Of a DNA stretch of 64,000 nt, positions 51,561-61,124 are shown in pieces (positions within the stretch are counted from its first letter, which is position 1; each line of letters begins with the position of its first letter). A program made the translations under genes and the position numbers. Below the pieces are notes generated by a model. That model was given only the letters and a program-made list of their open reading frames with translations. It ran no database searches and was not told the DNA's origin. Location: NCBI GenBank assembly GCA_964512675.1, contig CAZEJR010000003.1:62001-126000 (forward strand). Direction: 5' to 3'. Source of the stretch: A07HB70 sp964512675. GTDB lineage: Archaea > Halobacteriota > Halobacteria > Halobacteriales > Haloferacaceae.

Positions 51561-52298
51561 TCAGCACTCGACCCGTAGTCCGTCGCGCGCGACCCGGACG
51601 TCGACACCGGCGGCGGCCCTGTCGACGCTGGCGACCATCTCTTCGTGGCGTCCCTCCGTGTGGGGGTAGAGGTGGGTCAGGTAGACGCGGTCGACGTCGA
51701 CGCCGCGTAACGACTCGCCGAGGCTCGTCGGCGTCGGGTGGTTCGACACGTCGACGTCGTCGGGAAACGAGCAGTCGTGCGCGAGGACGCGTGCGCCGTC
51801 GGCGAACCGACCCATCCCGCCGAACGCCTCGGTGTCGCCGCTGAACACGAGGGCGTCGCCGAACCGATAGGCCAGTCCGGCCATCGAGTGGCGCGTCTCG
51901 CGCGCCCGGACGTCGAAGCCGGCAGCCGAGAACTCGCCGGGGTAGACCTCGCGGAGCCGGAGGTCGATCCGGCCACGCAGGTAGTCGTGGACGTCGAGGA
52001 GGCCGTCCACGAGCGCCTTCGTCCCGGACGGGCCGACGACAGAGAGGCCGTCCGCGCCGGCCAGCCACCGTGCCTTCAGGAGCGCGAGGAGGTCCGAGAC
52101 GTGGTCGAGGTGGTGGTGGGTCAGGAGTACCGTCGAGACCCCCTCGTAGCCCGCGTCGGTGCCGGCGAGCCGGCCCAACACGCCGGCACCACAGTCGACG
52201 AGTAGCCGTCGGTCGTCGCCCTCGACCAGCAGTCCGGTCTGTGCGCGGTTCGCGCCCGCCATCGCACTCCCGGTGCCGAGGAAGGTGACGGCGGTCAC
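51561..52298 (-). CDS. RNase Z-like MBL-fold hydrolase
   Basis: 245 aa from a GTG at 52298. Opens with VTFLGTGSAMAGANRAQTG and carries the metal motif LTHHHLDHVSDLLALLKARWLAG, then FSGDTEAF, LAHDCSF and YLTHLYPHT. The layout is that of RNase Z/ElaC relatives, but the exosite arm is missing and the motif is HHHLDH rather than HSHGDH, so a different phosphodiesterase substrate is possible. Convergent with ipk. Confidence 0.85.
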   Translation of the reverse strand: MTAVTFLGTGSAMAGANRAQTGLLVEGDDRRLLVDCGAGVLGRLAGTDAGYEGVSTVLLTHHHLDHVSDLLALLKARWLAGADGLSVVGPSGTKALVDGLLDVHDYLRGRIDLRLREVYPGEFSAAGFDVRARETRHSMAGLAYRFGDALVFSGDTEAFGGMGRFADGARVLAHDCSFPDDVDVSNHPTPTSLGESLRGVDVDRVYLTHLYPHTEGRHEEMVASVDRAAAGVDVRVARDGLRVEC

Positions 52299-52367
52299 CG
52301 TGGGTCCCCCGGGTCCGAGCAGGCGCGGGGCTGTCCCTGGACGGGACGTCCGTCGTCGGTCACGCCG

Positions 52368-52577
52368 TCAGCGGAGGCCGGTCGGGAGTCGGTCGACGAG
52401 CGGAGCGACCGCCGGGTCGCCGGCGGCGAGGTGAGCGCCGACGTCCGCGGCGGCTGCGACGAGTCCGGCGAGCGCCGCAGTCTCGACGGTACCGAACCCG
52501 CCGAGAACCCCGGCGAGGCCGCCGAGACCGCCGCCGCCGACCGCCGCGAGCGCCGACCGGAGCGGCCTGTCACACAC
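52368..52577 (-). CDS. Possible small hydrophobic protein
   Basis: 69 aa from a GTG at 52577. After CDRPLRSAL comes a Gly-rich hydrophobic stretch (AVGGGGLGGLAGVLGGFG) and an Ala/Asp helix (AALAGLVAAAADVGAHLAAG) ending LVDRLPTGLR. An AACTTTCAGG element lies about 28 nt before the start. Composition and promoter spacing suggest a real small gene. No family recognised. Confidence 0.4.
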   Translation of the reverse strand: MCDRPLRSALAAVGGGGLGGLAGVLGGFGTVETAALAGLVAAAADVGAHLAAGDPAVAPLVDRLPTGLR

Positions 52578-52706
52578 ACGCCGATGTAGACGCTCCGATC
52601 ACCTGAAAGTTCGGTCGACGGTGCCGCCGCTCCGCGTCCACGACGGCTGCCGTCCGCGCTGGCGCTCGCCGCAAGCGCCTTACTACTCCCGTCCGTGCCG
52701 ATCGCA

Positions 52707-55700
52707 ATGACCGCCCGCGATATCCTGCGGTCCGCAGTCGACGGTGACGACGTCGGGTTCGACCCCGAGACGGTCGAACTCGCGGACGAGGACGTACTGC
52801 GGCGGCTCTCCGCGCCGGTACAGGAGTGGTGGGTCGACCAGTTCGGGGCCTACGTTGACGAGAACGGCGGGTTCTTCACCCCACCACAGCGCGAGGCGGT
52901 GCCGCGCATCGACGACGGCGAGAACGTCCTCGTCGCGTCGCCGACGGGGAGCGGGAAGTGTGTCAAGCCCGACACACCGGTGCTCGTCCGCACGGGCGGC
53001 GACGCACGGGTGCTCCGTGCGACAGAGACGAAGGAGTATCGCACGTCGAAGCTCGCCGACGTCGACGAGACCGGTGAACTCCACGACAGCGACCTCGAAG
53101 CGTATTCGCTCGTCGGCGACGACGTCGAGTGTCGCGACTCGTCTGTCTACACAGAGCAGTACAGCGGCGACCTCCATCGGATCGAGACGACGCGCGGCCG
53201 CGAGGTGGAGGTGACGCCGGACCACCCGCTCCTCGTCGAGACAGCCGACGGCAGGGCGTGGGTCCGGGCAGCAGACGTCTCCGAGGGGGACCGTATCGGC
53301 GTGCCGGCCGAACTCGACCTCCCCGCCCGGCCGGTCGACCCGGATGTCGACGCCGCGCTTGCGGCGCTCCGCGACCGCCATCCCGTCGTACTGACGTCCG
53401 TCGACGCGTCCCGGGTCCGGTCGGCGCTCGACACCGCTGCGGGCGTCGAAGCGCTTCCGGAGCGGACCCTCCGCGAGGCACTCGCACTCGCCGACTGCTC
53501 GACGTCGGCAGTCGCCGACCGTCTGGAGATCGGCACCGCGGCGGTCCGCAGGCTGGTCACCGGCGAGTCGTCACACCGGGGTGCCGCGTTTCTCGACCTG
53601 TTGCGCGACGAGATGAGCGACCTCGACGACCGTGAGATACTCGTCAAGCGCGACGACGGGGGGGTAGAGCAGTTCCGGCACCCGGGGACGGTCGACGACG
53701 AGGTCGTGACGTTCACCGCGTTCGTCCTCGCCGAGGGCGTCGTCGGGGCGGGCGACGGCGCGTGCCGGCTCGTGATATCACAGAGTCGTCGCGAGAGGCT
53801 GCTGTCGGACGTTCTCGAGGTCGCCCGGGAGCGGTTCGGAGTAGACGTAGACGTCCGCGACGAGCCGGGGCCGGACTACGCGGTCGGTGAGGACGCGTTT
53901 GGACTGTTCGTCTCCGAGTTGCTCGGTATCGACCGGGGTCGAGGCCGAGCGGGTCGGTTCCCCGACTGGGTGTTGAACGTGTCCGAAGACCTGAAACGGA
54001 CGTTCGTCTCGGCGTTTCTCTCGCTGGCGGCGACGGTGCGACCGAACGAGGTCCGGGTCGTCCAGGCAGACGAGATGAGAGTAGAGCAGCTGAACGCGCT
54101 CCTGCTCTCGTTCGGGATCCTCCCGTCGCGGCGATCGGTCGAGAGGGCGACGACGAACACCGGCGACCCGACGCGTCGAGAGTGGTACGAACTCACGGTT
54201 CGCGGCACACCGGATCTCGAGCGTCTCGTCTCGGAGTTCGACGTCCGGCACGGTCGAGCGGAAGCGATTCGACCGTACGCTGACGGTGGAACGTCCGGAG
54301 CGCCGGTCGACAGACCCGCGTTCGACGACGGGCAGATGCGCCCGCTCTCGAAACACGTCGAGAACGACGCGCCGTTCGACGAGACCGTCCGGCGGAGCGG
54401 GTACGTCACCGACCGGGCGTCGGAGACACTCGACGACGTCGTTGCGGAGCTCCCCGACGACACCGTCACCCGAGACGTCGAGGAGGGGATCGCCCGTCGA
54501 CGCGACCAGAGCGTCAGCTGGCTCGAAGTGACGTCGACCGAGACCGCCACGTACGACGGCGAGGTCGTCGATCTCAGTGTCCCGGAGGTCCAGAACTTCG
54601 TCGGCGGACGCGGCGCGCTGTACCTCCACAACACGCTCTCCGCGTTCACGGCCATTCTCGACGACCTGTTCACCCGTGCGCGAGAGCGCGAGGACGGTCT
54701 CGAGAACGCGGTCCACTGTCTCTACGTCTCGCCGCTGAAGTCGCTCGCGAACGACATCCACCGGAACCTCGCAGTACCGCTCGACGGCATCGCGGCGCGT
54801 GTCGACGGCGACGCGGAGGTGCGTCACGCGATCCGGCACGGCGACACGAGCGACGCGGACCGGCGGGCGATGCTGGAGACGACACCACACGTCCTGAACA
54901 CGACGCCGGAGACGCTCGCGATCCTGCTGAACTCCCCGAAGTTCAAGGAGAAGCTCTCGACCGTCGAGTACGTCGTCGTCGACGAGATTCACTCGCTGGC
55001 GGCGAACAAGCGCGGGACCCACCTCGCGGTGTCGCTCGAGCGGCTGGAGGCGATGTGCGAGGGGTCGCCGGTCCGTATCGGCTGTTCTGCGACCGTCGAA
55101 CCACTGGACGAGGTCGCCGAGTTCCTCGTCGGTCGGGCGTCGCCGGGCGGCGAGCCCCGGCCCTACGAGCTGGTCGATACGCGGTTCGTCAGGGAGTTCG
55201 ACCTCTCGCTCGAGTGCCCGACCGACGACCTCATCGACACACCCCGCAACGTCGTCTCGGAGCGGTTCTACGACCGGCTCGACGAACTCGTCGCGGGCCA
55301 CGACTCGACGCTGGTGTTTACGAACACCCGCTCTGGCGCCGAGCGGGTGCTCCACAACCTCCGGGGGCGCGGCGGGTACGACGAGTCGAACTCGGCCTGT
55401 CACCACGGCTCGCTCTCGAAGGACCGCCGACAGGCCGTCGAGACGGCACTGAAAGAGGGGAGCCTCGACGTCGTCACCACCTCGACGAGCCTCGAACTCG
55501 GCATCGACATGCCACACATCGACCTCGTCGTCCAGGTGGGGTCGCCGAAGTCCGTCGCGTCGCTCCTCCAGCGCGTCGGGCGGGCGGGCCACCAGCTCGG
55601 CCAGACCGTCGAGGGTCGGGTGGTGGCGCTGGACCGCGACGAACTCGTCGAGTGTGCGGTGATGCTACAGCGGGCCGAGGACGGGTTCGTCGACCGGGTG

Positions 55701-57134
55701 TTCGTCCCCGAGAACGCCGCCGACGTCGCCACCCAGCACGTCTACGGCATGGCGATCAACGGCCCACGGCGGGAGTCGGCGGTTCGAGAGACGCTCGAGC
55801 GCGCCTACCCGTACCGCGAGTTCGGCGACGAGGCGTGGGAGCGGCTCCTCCGGTATCTCACCGCAGACTACGACGGACTCGAGGAGAAGAACGTCTACGC
55901 GAAGGTCTGGCGCGACGAGAACGACCCGCCGGACGGCGAACACCACTACGAGTCGTTCCCGGTCGGCGAGCCGCTGATCGGCAAGCGCGGGCGGATGGCG
56001 CGGGTCATCTACATGACGAACATCGGCACCATCCCGGACTCGTTCACGATCGACGTCTACAGACGCAGCGAGGACGAGTGGGTCGGTCAGCTCGACGAGG
56101 ACTACCTCGACAGGCTGGAGACGGGCGACGTGTTCGTCCTCGGCGGCAGCCGCTACGAGTTCCGCTACCGCCGTGGGTCGAAGGCGTACGTCGACCCGAC
56201 CGGCGAACGCCCGAACGTCCCCTCGTGGTTCTCCGAGCGCCTGCCGCTGTCGTACGACCTCGGGCGCGAGATACTGGCGTTCCAGGGCGACCTGCTGGAG
56301 CGACTCGGGACCGGCGGGCGGCCTGCCGTTCGCGAGTGGCTCCGCGAGTTCCCGCTGGACGAGAACTCCGTGCGCGCGGTCGCCCGGGCGTTCGACGAAC
56401 AGGCCCGCTACGCCGGTCGGACGTCGGTCTCGACAGACCACCGCCTCGCGGTCGAGGTCGAACGCGACCGCGACGACTACCGCCGGCGCTACTACGTCCA
56501 CTCGAACTACGGGCGGCGGTTCAACGACGGCCTCTCGCGCCTGATCGCCTACCGGTGCTCGCGGCGAGCGAACGCGAACGTCAAGGTGGCCGTCGCAGAC
56601 CACGGCTTCGTCGTCTCGATGCCACTCAACCGGCGCGTCGACATCGTCGACGTCGTCGAGTCGATCGCGCCCGGCGAGGTGCGCCCGGACCTCCGGGCCG
56701 CGCTCGACGGCACGGAGCTGTTGAAGCGGTACTTCCGCATCGACGCGACGCGCGCGCTGATGATACTCAAGCGGTACAAGGGGTACGAGAAGTCCGCCGC
56801 CGAGCAGCAGGTGTCGAGCGAGATGCTGCTCTCGTTCGCGGAGGAGCTCGACGACTTCGCGGTGATAGAGGAGACGTACCGCGAGATCTTAGAGGACAGG
56901 CTCCACGTCGAGGGTATCGAGGAGGTGCTCGGCGCCGTCCAGTCGGGCGACGTGACGGTGACCGAGCACGAGGTCGCGTCGCCGTCGCCGAAGGCGTTCG
57001 GGCTGGCGACGCTGATGGCGAGCGACGTGGTACTCGCCGAAGACGAGTCGGCGGTCCTGCGGGAGTTCCACGAGCGCGTGCTGTCCGAGATCGGCGACGA
57101 CGGAGACGACGTCGCCGTCGGCGGGGAGGACTAG
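52707..57134 (+). CDS. lhr: Lhr-type DEAD/H helicase with intein in Walker A
   Basis: 1475 aa precursor from the ATG at 52707 (MTARDILRSAVDG); a GTG at 52695 is the alternative. CTTACTACTC (about 52678) is placed for a leaderless start at the ATG. Superfamily 2 Lhr-core helicase: Walker A SPTGSGK|T interrupted by the intein, DEIH box (VVVDEIHSLAANKRGTHLA), motif III GCSAT, motifs IV-VI (LVFTNTRSGAERV, TSLELGIDMPHID, QRVGRAGH), then winged-helix and C-terminal Lhr domains. About 917 aa after splicing. Implicated in recombination or replication-coupled repair. Confidence 0.93.
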   Translation: MTARDILRSAVDGDDVGFDPETVELADEDVLRRLSAPVQEWWVDQFGAYVDENGGFFTPPQREAVPRIDDGENVLVASPTGSGKCVKPDTPVLVRTGGDARVLRATETKEYRTSKLADVDETGELHDSDLEAYSLVGDDVECRDSSVYTEQYSGDLHRIETTRGREVEVTPDHPLLVETADGRAWVRAADVSEGDRIGVPAELDLPARPVDPDVDAALAALRDRHPVVLTSVDASRVRSALDTAAGVEALPERTLREALALADCSTSAVADRLEIGTAAVRRLVTGESSHRGAAFLDLLRDEMSDLDDREILVKRDDGGVEQFRHPGTVDDEVVTFTAFVLAEGVVGAGDGACRLVISQSRRERLLSDVLEVARERFGVDVDVRDEPGPDYAVGEDAFGLFVSELLGIDRGRGRAGRFPDWVLNVSEDLKRTFVSAFLSLAATVRPNEVRVVQADEMRVEQLNALLLSFGILPSRRSVERATTNTGDPTRREWYELTVRGTPDLERLVSEFDVRHGRAEAIRPYADGGTSGAPVDRPAFDDGQMRPLSKHVENDAPFDETVRRSGYVTDRASETLDDVVAELPDDTVTRDVEEGIARRRDQSVSWLEVTSTETATYDGEVVDLSVPEVQNFVGGRGALYLHNTLSAFTAILDDLFTRAREREDGLENAVHCLYVSPLKSLANDIHRNLAVPLDGIAARVDGDAEVRHAIRHGDTSDADRRAMLETTPHVLNTTPETLAILLNSPKFKEKLSTVEYVVVDEIHSLAANKRGTHLAVSLERLEAMCEGSPVRIGCSATVEPLDEVAEFLVGRASPGGEPRPYELVDTRFVREFDLSLECPTDDLIDTPRNVVSERFYDRLDELVAGHDSTLVFTNTRSGAERVLHNLRGRGGYDESNSACHHGSLSKDRRQAVETALKEGSLDVVTTSTSLELGIDMPHIDLVVQVGSPKSVASLLQRVGRAGHQLGQTVEGRVVALDRDELVECAVMLQRAEDGFVDRVFVPENAADVATQHVYGMAINGPRRESAVRETLERAYPYREFGDEAWERLLRYLTADYDGLEEKNVYAKVWRDENDPPDGEHHYESFPVGEPLIGKRGRMARVIYMTNIGTIPDSFTIDVYRRSEDEWVGQLDEDYLDRLETGDVFVLGGSRYEFRYRRGSKAYVDPTGERPNVPSWFSERLPLSYDLGREILAFQGDLLERLGTGGRPAVREWLREFPLDENSVRAVARAFDEQARYAGRTSVSTDHRLAVEVERDRDDYRRRYYVHSNYGRRFNDGLSRLIAYRCSRRANANVKVAVADHGFVVSMPLNRRVDIVDVVESIAPGEVRPDLRAALDGTELLKRYFRIDATRALMILKRYKGYEKSAAEQQVSSEMLLSFAEELDDFAVIEETYREILEDRLHVEGIEEVLGAVQSGDVTVTEHEVASPSPKAFGLATLMASDVVLAEDESAVLREFHERVLSEIGDDGDDVAVGGED
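52959..54632 (+). other. Intein in Lhr helicase (558 aa)
   Basis: Runs from Cys1 (CVKPDTPVLVRTGG) directly after GSGK of Walker A to GALYLHN before extein Thr. Block B is TRGREVEVTPDHPLLV and block F VPEVQNFVGGRG; the terminal HN is canonical. A central HTH-like segment (STSAVADRLEIGTAAVRRLV) precedes the LAGLIDADG region. There the first motif keeps its acid (FTAFVLAEGVVG) but the second is degenerate (FVSAFLSLAATV). Splicing is required to rebuild the ATP-binding loop. Confidence 0.93.
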
Positions 57135-58378
57135 ACGACCAGCGTGTTCAGCGCGTCGGGGACGACGAGGACGTCGCTCCCCGACTCGACCGCGCCGGCG
57201 ACCGTGTCGCGGGGGGACATCAGACACTCGTCGACGACCGCCGGATGCTCGCTGTCGGTGACAAACAGGTCGTGCTCTCGCAGGGCGCGGGCGACGACGA
57301 AGGCGCGCTGTGCGCCCGGCTCGTAGCCCGCGCGCATCTCGTCGTAGAGCGCGGCGGCGCTCTCGGCGTCACGCAGGCGGTCGTGGAACCGTCGCTCGCC
57401 GCGCCCCTCACCGGCACCCTCCGTCAGTCGGGCCGGGGCGACGACGCGCCCGCCGGCCCGGACAGGGTTGTGGTCGCCGAGGACGAGGTAGGTAAACGCC
57501 CGCGTCGTCTGGTAGAGGTTCGCGTCCTTCGGCGTCCCGACGCCGGCCAGCACCGCGTCGTACGACCCCTCCACCTCGACGGAGAGTGCCGCCCGCGCCG
57601 TCGCCGCGAGGTCACGCACCACGTCCCGAGGACGGCCCGCCGCGACCCCGAGCGTCCCCGACGGCGCCTTCGTGACGTTGACGCAGAATGCGGGGCCGGC
57701 GGCGTCGCCGGCGCGGTCCAGCGCGCCGCGGAACGGGTTGCCCTCGACCCGGCCGAGACGGACGCCGTCGCGCGCGAGCATCTCTGGGCCGTGTGTGTAC
57801 CGGATCATCGGCTCGCCGCCGGCGCCGACGACGACGGTCTTCGCGCCGCCGGAGAAGCCCGCGTACTGGTGTGGCTCGACCATCCCGGTGGACAACACGA
57901 CGTCTGCGCCGGCGACAGCGTCGTGCAACAGGACCGGCACACCGTCGACGGTCCCGACCTCGCGGGCGGCGTCGGGGTCGTGGTTCACCGCGAGCGGGGC
58001 GTGGTCACGCAGCCCCTCGCGTATCTCCGCGTCCGTCATCGGACGGTGGAGACCGAGGCCGAGGACGACCGTCAGGCGCTCCGGGTCGACCGGGCCGGGC
58101 AGCCGGTCGAAGAGGGCGTCGAGCAGAACCGCGTCCGGCGTCGCACGCGTCACGTCGGTGACGACGACGGCCACGGTGTCGTCGGGGGCGACGACGTCTG
58201 CGAGCGCCGGGCCGTGCGGGTCGTCGAGGGCGCGGTCGGCGGCGGCGCGGACGTCGACCGGGTCGCCGCCGGGCGGGACCGCGACGGTCACGTCGCAGTC
58301 CGGCAGGTCGACGGCGACCCGACCGTCGCCGAGCGGGAGGTGGGTGTCGGTCACGGGAGGCAGCCGCGGGCCCGACAC
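57131..58378 (-). CDS. LarA-like nickel-pincer racemase family protein
   Basis: 415 aa (GTG at 58378; a second GTG at 58354 starts the conserved part, VTDTHLPLGDGR). LarA-type signatures: VLGLGLHRPMTDAEIREGL, HDPDA, and STGMVEPHQYAGFSGGAKT, which contains the His and the Lys that binds the pyridinium-dithiocarboxylate nickel cofactor. Probable 2-hydroxyacid racemase or epimerase, with lactate not the only option. LarB/C/E cofactor genes are not in the window. Its stop overlaps the lhr stop at CTAG. Confidence 0.85.
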   Translation of the reverse strand: MSGPRLPPVTDTHLPLGDGRVAVDLPDCDVTVAVPPGGDPVDVRAAADRALDDPHGPALADVVAPDDTVAVVVTDVTRATPDAVLLDALFDRLPGPVDPERLTVVLGLGLHRPMTDAEIREGLRDHAPLAVNHDPDAAREVGTVDGVPVLLHDAVAGADVVLSTGMVEPHQYAGFSGGAKTVVVGAGGEPMIRYTHGPEMLARDGVRLGRVEGNPFRGALDRAGDAAGPAFCVNVTKAPSGTLGVAAGRPRDVVRDLAATARAALSVEVEGSYDAVLAGVGTPKDANLYQTTRAFTYLVLGDHNPVRAGGRVVAPARLTEGAGEGRGERRFHDRLRDAESAAALYDEMRAGYEPGAQRAFVVARALREHDLFVTDSEHPAVVDECLMSPRDTVAGAVESGSDVLVVPDALNTLVV

Positions 58379-58391
58379 CTGAGGCTGTCGG

Positions 58392-61034
58392 TCACCGCCG
58401 TGCCCAGTCGAGCAGCCGGCGGTAGAACGGCGCCGAGTCGAGAGCCGCCGTGTCGCCGACGAGGACGAGCGCGCGCTTCGCCCGCGTCAGGGCGACGTTC
58501 ACGCGCCGGTGGTCGTCGAATATCGGGCCGTCGAGCGACCCCGTCGCGACGGTGGAGACGACGACCACCTCCTCGCTCGACCCCTGGAATCGGTCGACGG
58601 TGTCGACGGTGACGTCGACACGTTCGCCGATCTCGGCCACCTGCGCGCGGAACGGCGCGATCACGCCCACGTCGTCCGCGTCGACCCCCGCCGCGAGGAA
58701 CGCCTCGACCACCTCGGCGACCCGGGCGGCCTCCGCGCGGTTGACGTTCCCGTCACGCTCGCCGTCCGGGTCGACGAAGGAGACCGGGTCACGAAGCGCC
58801 GGCGGGAGCACGTCGGGGTCGACGTCGGGCAGGTCACCCACCTGTCGGCGCGCGACCTCGGCGGTCGCGGGCCGGAGCGCGCCGTCGTAGAACTCGCGTG
58901 AGGAGAACGCCTGGATACGCTGGCCCATCCGGTACTGTCTGTCGAGGAGCACACTCGCCTCCGGATGCTCGTCGACCAGTCGCTCGAACAGCGACGTCCG
59001 GAGGTCGGTCTCGGACCTGACGACCGGAGGGAGCTGCTGGTGGTCGCCGACGAGGACGAACCGCTCGGCGCGGTTGAGCGCCGCGAGCGTCCCCGGTTCG
59101 GTCAGCTGTGACGCCTCGTCCACCACGGCGACGTCGAACGACTCCTCGGTCAGCGTCCGCGAGGTGCAACCAGAGGTCGTCGCCGCGACGACGGGTGCCT
59201 CGCGGAGCTCGGCTGCGCGCTCGTCCGGGTCGCCACGCGCGACCAAGCGGAGGTCTCGCATGTCCTCACGGACGCTCGTCTCGGCGCCGTACCGTACCGC
59301 GTTCTCGAACCCCTGGTCGCGGAGAGCCTCGAGTGCGTTGTCCACCGCGCGGTTCGTGAAGGCCGCGAGGAGAACCCGGTCGCCGCGTGCGACGAGCGCC
59401 CGGACCAGCCGCGCGATCGTGTACGTCTTGCCCGTCCCCGGCGGACCGTGGACGAGCGCGCAGTCCTCGGCGGCGACCGCACGTCGCACCGCCTCGTCCT
59501 GTGCGTCGTTGTTCTCGACGAACGTCTCCGAGACCTCGTCGAAGGCCGGGTCGCGCCGACCGAGGAGGAGGTCACGCCGCGGCTCGTCGCCCTTGAGCAC
59601 GAAGTCGTGGAGCGCACGGAGCATCCGGTCGACGGAGATCTCCGAGGGGTAGACGTCGAGGCGACACAGGTCGAGCGGCTCGTCGGCTGTCACGACCACC
59701 TCGTCGCCGAGCCGCTCGACGCGAGCCATCTCCGACCGTCCGCCGACGGGGTCGCCCTCGCTCGCCAGCGCCACGTCGCCCTCGCGGAGCTTCGACACCG
59801 CGGTGCCGGGTCGGCGCGCGCGCAGCTCCCATCGCCCGTCCGGACGCCGGTCCGTCCCGGTCGGCTCCAGCCCGACCAGCGCGCGGTCGGCGTCGGCGCG
59901 TTCGGCGGCGCTCTGCTCCCAGAGCTTGCGGTACTCGGCGTGGGCGGCACGGCGTTCGGCCTCGACACGTCGGTAGAACCGCTCGAAGTAGTCCCGCTCT
60001 GCCCGCGGGAGCGGGTCGCCGACCGTCCCGGCCTTCGACTCCTGCCCGAGTCGACCGGCGACGACCATACACGAGTCGCGCTCGAAACAGTACTCGCACT
60101 TCGCGTCGGCCTCGTGGCCCGTCGGGACAGCCGTCGAGAACTCCGCCGCGGCGATCTCGTTGCGCGTCCGCACCGCGAACTCCTTCAGCCCCCGTCCGAC
60201 CGAGAACTCCTTCGCGGGCGAGAGGTCACCCGACGCCTCGCCCCGGTCGAGCGTCGCGTTCTTCGTGTACAGCAGCGTGGCCGTGTCCGCGCCCTCGCCG
60301 TGTTCGTCGAGTACCAGGGCGTAACAGGCCGCCTGCATCTTGTCGTGGAACCGCGGCTCGCGCTTCGTGTTCTTGCCCGTCTTCAGCTCGACCGGCGCGC
60401 CCCGCCGCACCGCGTCCGCACGGCCCTTGAGCCCGAACGTCGGCGAGACGAGCGTCCGCTCGGATCGCCAGTCGTCCGTCTCGCCGAGCGCACCCTGTGC
60501 CAGCCAGGCCTCGACCGCGGCGGCGTTGCGCCACACCTCGTCGCGTGTCTCCGTGGCGTCCCGGCCGAGGAGACCGAGCTCGAGGCCCGCCTCGGCGACC
60601 CGGTCGTCGACGGACTCGTCCAGGTCGACGCCGCGCAACAGGTCGCCGAACACCTCGTGGACGAGTGTCCCCTTGACCACCGGATATTTCAGGGGAACGC
60701 CGGAGAGCTTGTTCAGGTAGTAGACCCGCGGGCACTGGACCCAGCCGCGCACGTCAGTCACGTCGACCAGAAACTCCGGTTCGAGCACGACGTAGGAGTC
60801 GCCCGTCGTCGCGTACCCCCCGTAGTCGTCGCGCTCCGCGTCCGTGACCAGCAGCTCCATCCCCGACTCGGCGTGGGCGGCGGTGTGGGTCCACTTGCCC
60901 CAGAGCGTCACCTCGACGGGGTCGCCCGCGCCGCGGTCCGGGCGCACGGCCACGTCGACGAGGTCGCTGCTCCCGTACTCCGTGTCGACCTCTCGGACGT
61001 CACCGACGGTCGTGATCGGTCCCCGGAGCTTCAC
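58392..61034 (-). CDS. Dna2/Cas4-like nuclease fused to SF1B helicase
   Basis: 880 aa, GTG start. An N-terminal OB-like region precedes a RecB/Cas4 nuclease: iron-sulfur Cys101 (VQCPRVYYL), His126 (KGTLVHEVF), GRADAV Asp, VELKTGK (E-x-K), and the clustered CEYCFERDSC. A long linker leads to the SF1B helicase: Walker A HGPPGTGKTYTIA, Walker B VAVVDEASQ, GDHQQLPPVV, LDRQYRM, VDTVDRFQGSSEEVV and VALTRAKRALVLVGD. Architecture equals eukaryotic Dna2, pointing to end resection or flap processing. Confidence 0.93.
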   Translation of the reverse strand: MKLRGPITTVGDVREVDTEYGSSDLVDVAVRPDRGAGDPVEVTLWGKWTHTAAHAESGMELLVTDAERDDYGGYATTGDSYVVLEPEFLVDVTDVRGWVQCPRVYYLNKLSGVPLKYPVVKGTLVHEVFGDLLRGVDLDESVDDRVAEAGLELGLLGRDATETRDEVWRNAAAVEAWLAQGALGETDDWRSERTLVSPTFGLKGRADAVRRGAPVELKTGKNTKREPRFHDKMQAACYALVLDEHGEGADTATLLYTKNATLDRGEASGDLSPAKEFSVGRGLKEFAVRTRNEIAAAEFSTAVPTGHEADAKCEYCFERDSCMVVAGRLGQESKAGTVGDPLPRAERDYFERFYRRVEAERRAAHAEYRKLWEQSAAERADADRALVGLEPTGTDRRPDGRWELRARRPGTAVSKLREGDVALASEGDPVGGRSEMARVERLGDEVVVTADEPLDLCRLDVYPSEISVDRMLRALHDFVLKGDEPRRDLLLGRRDPAFDEVSETFVENNDAQDEAVRRAVAAEDCALVHGPPGTGKTYTIARLVRALVARGDRVLLAAFTNRAVDNALEALRDQGFENAVRYGAETSVREDMRDLRLVARGDPDERAAELREAPVVAATTSGCTSRTLTEESFDVAVVDEASQLTEPGTLAALNRAERFVLVGDHQQLPPVVRSETDLRTSLFERLVDEHPEASVLLDRQYRMGQRIQAFSSREFYDGALRPATAEVARRQVGDLPDVDPDVLPPALRDPVSFVDPDGERDGNVNRAEAARVAEVVEAFLAAGVDADDVGVIAPFRAQVAEIGERVDVTVDTVDRFQGSSEEVVVVSTVATGSLDGPIFDDHRRVNVALTRAKRALVLVGDTAALDSAPFYRRLLDWARR

Positions 61035-61124
61035 GCCTGTCGGTGTGGAGCGGGTCGAATGACGCTTTCGGTGACCACGGCTGGAAGCCGACGGCTATTC
61101 CCGTCTCGGGTCCGTTGCCGGTCT

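Noticed and set aside
55055..58612. 1185-codon plus-strand frame overlapping lhr and larA
   Set aside because: Arg/Gly-rich composition typical of a shifted frame, spanning two well-supported genes on opposite strands.
59448..61124. Upstream extension of the 183-aa protein gene
   Set aside because: It is antisense to the Dna2-like helicase. The real start is the ATG at 61125 after a change in composition.
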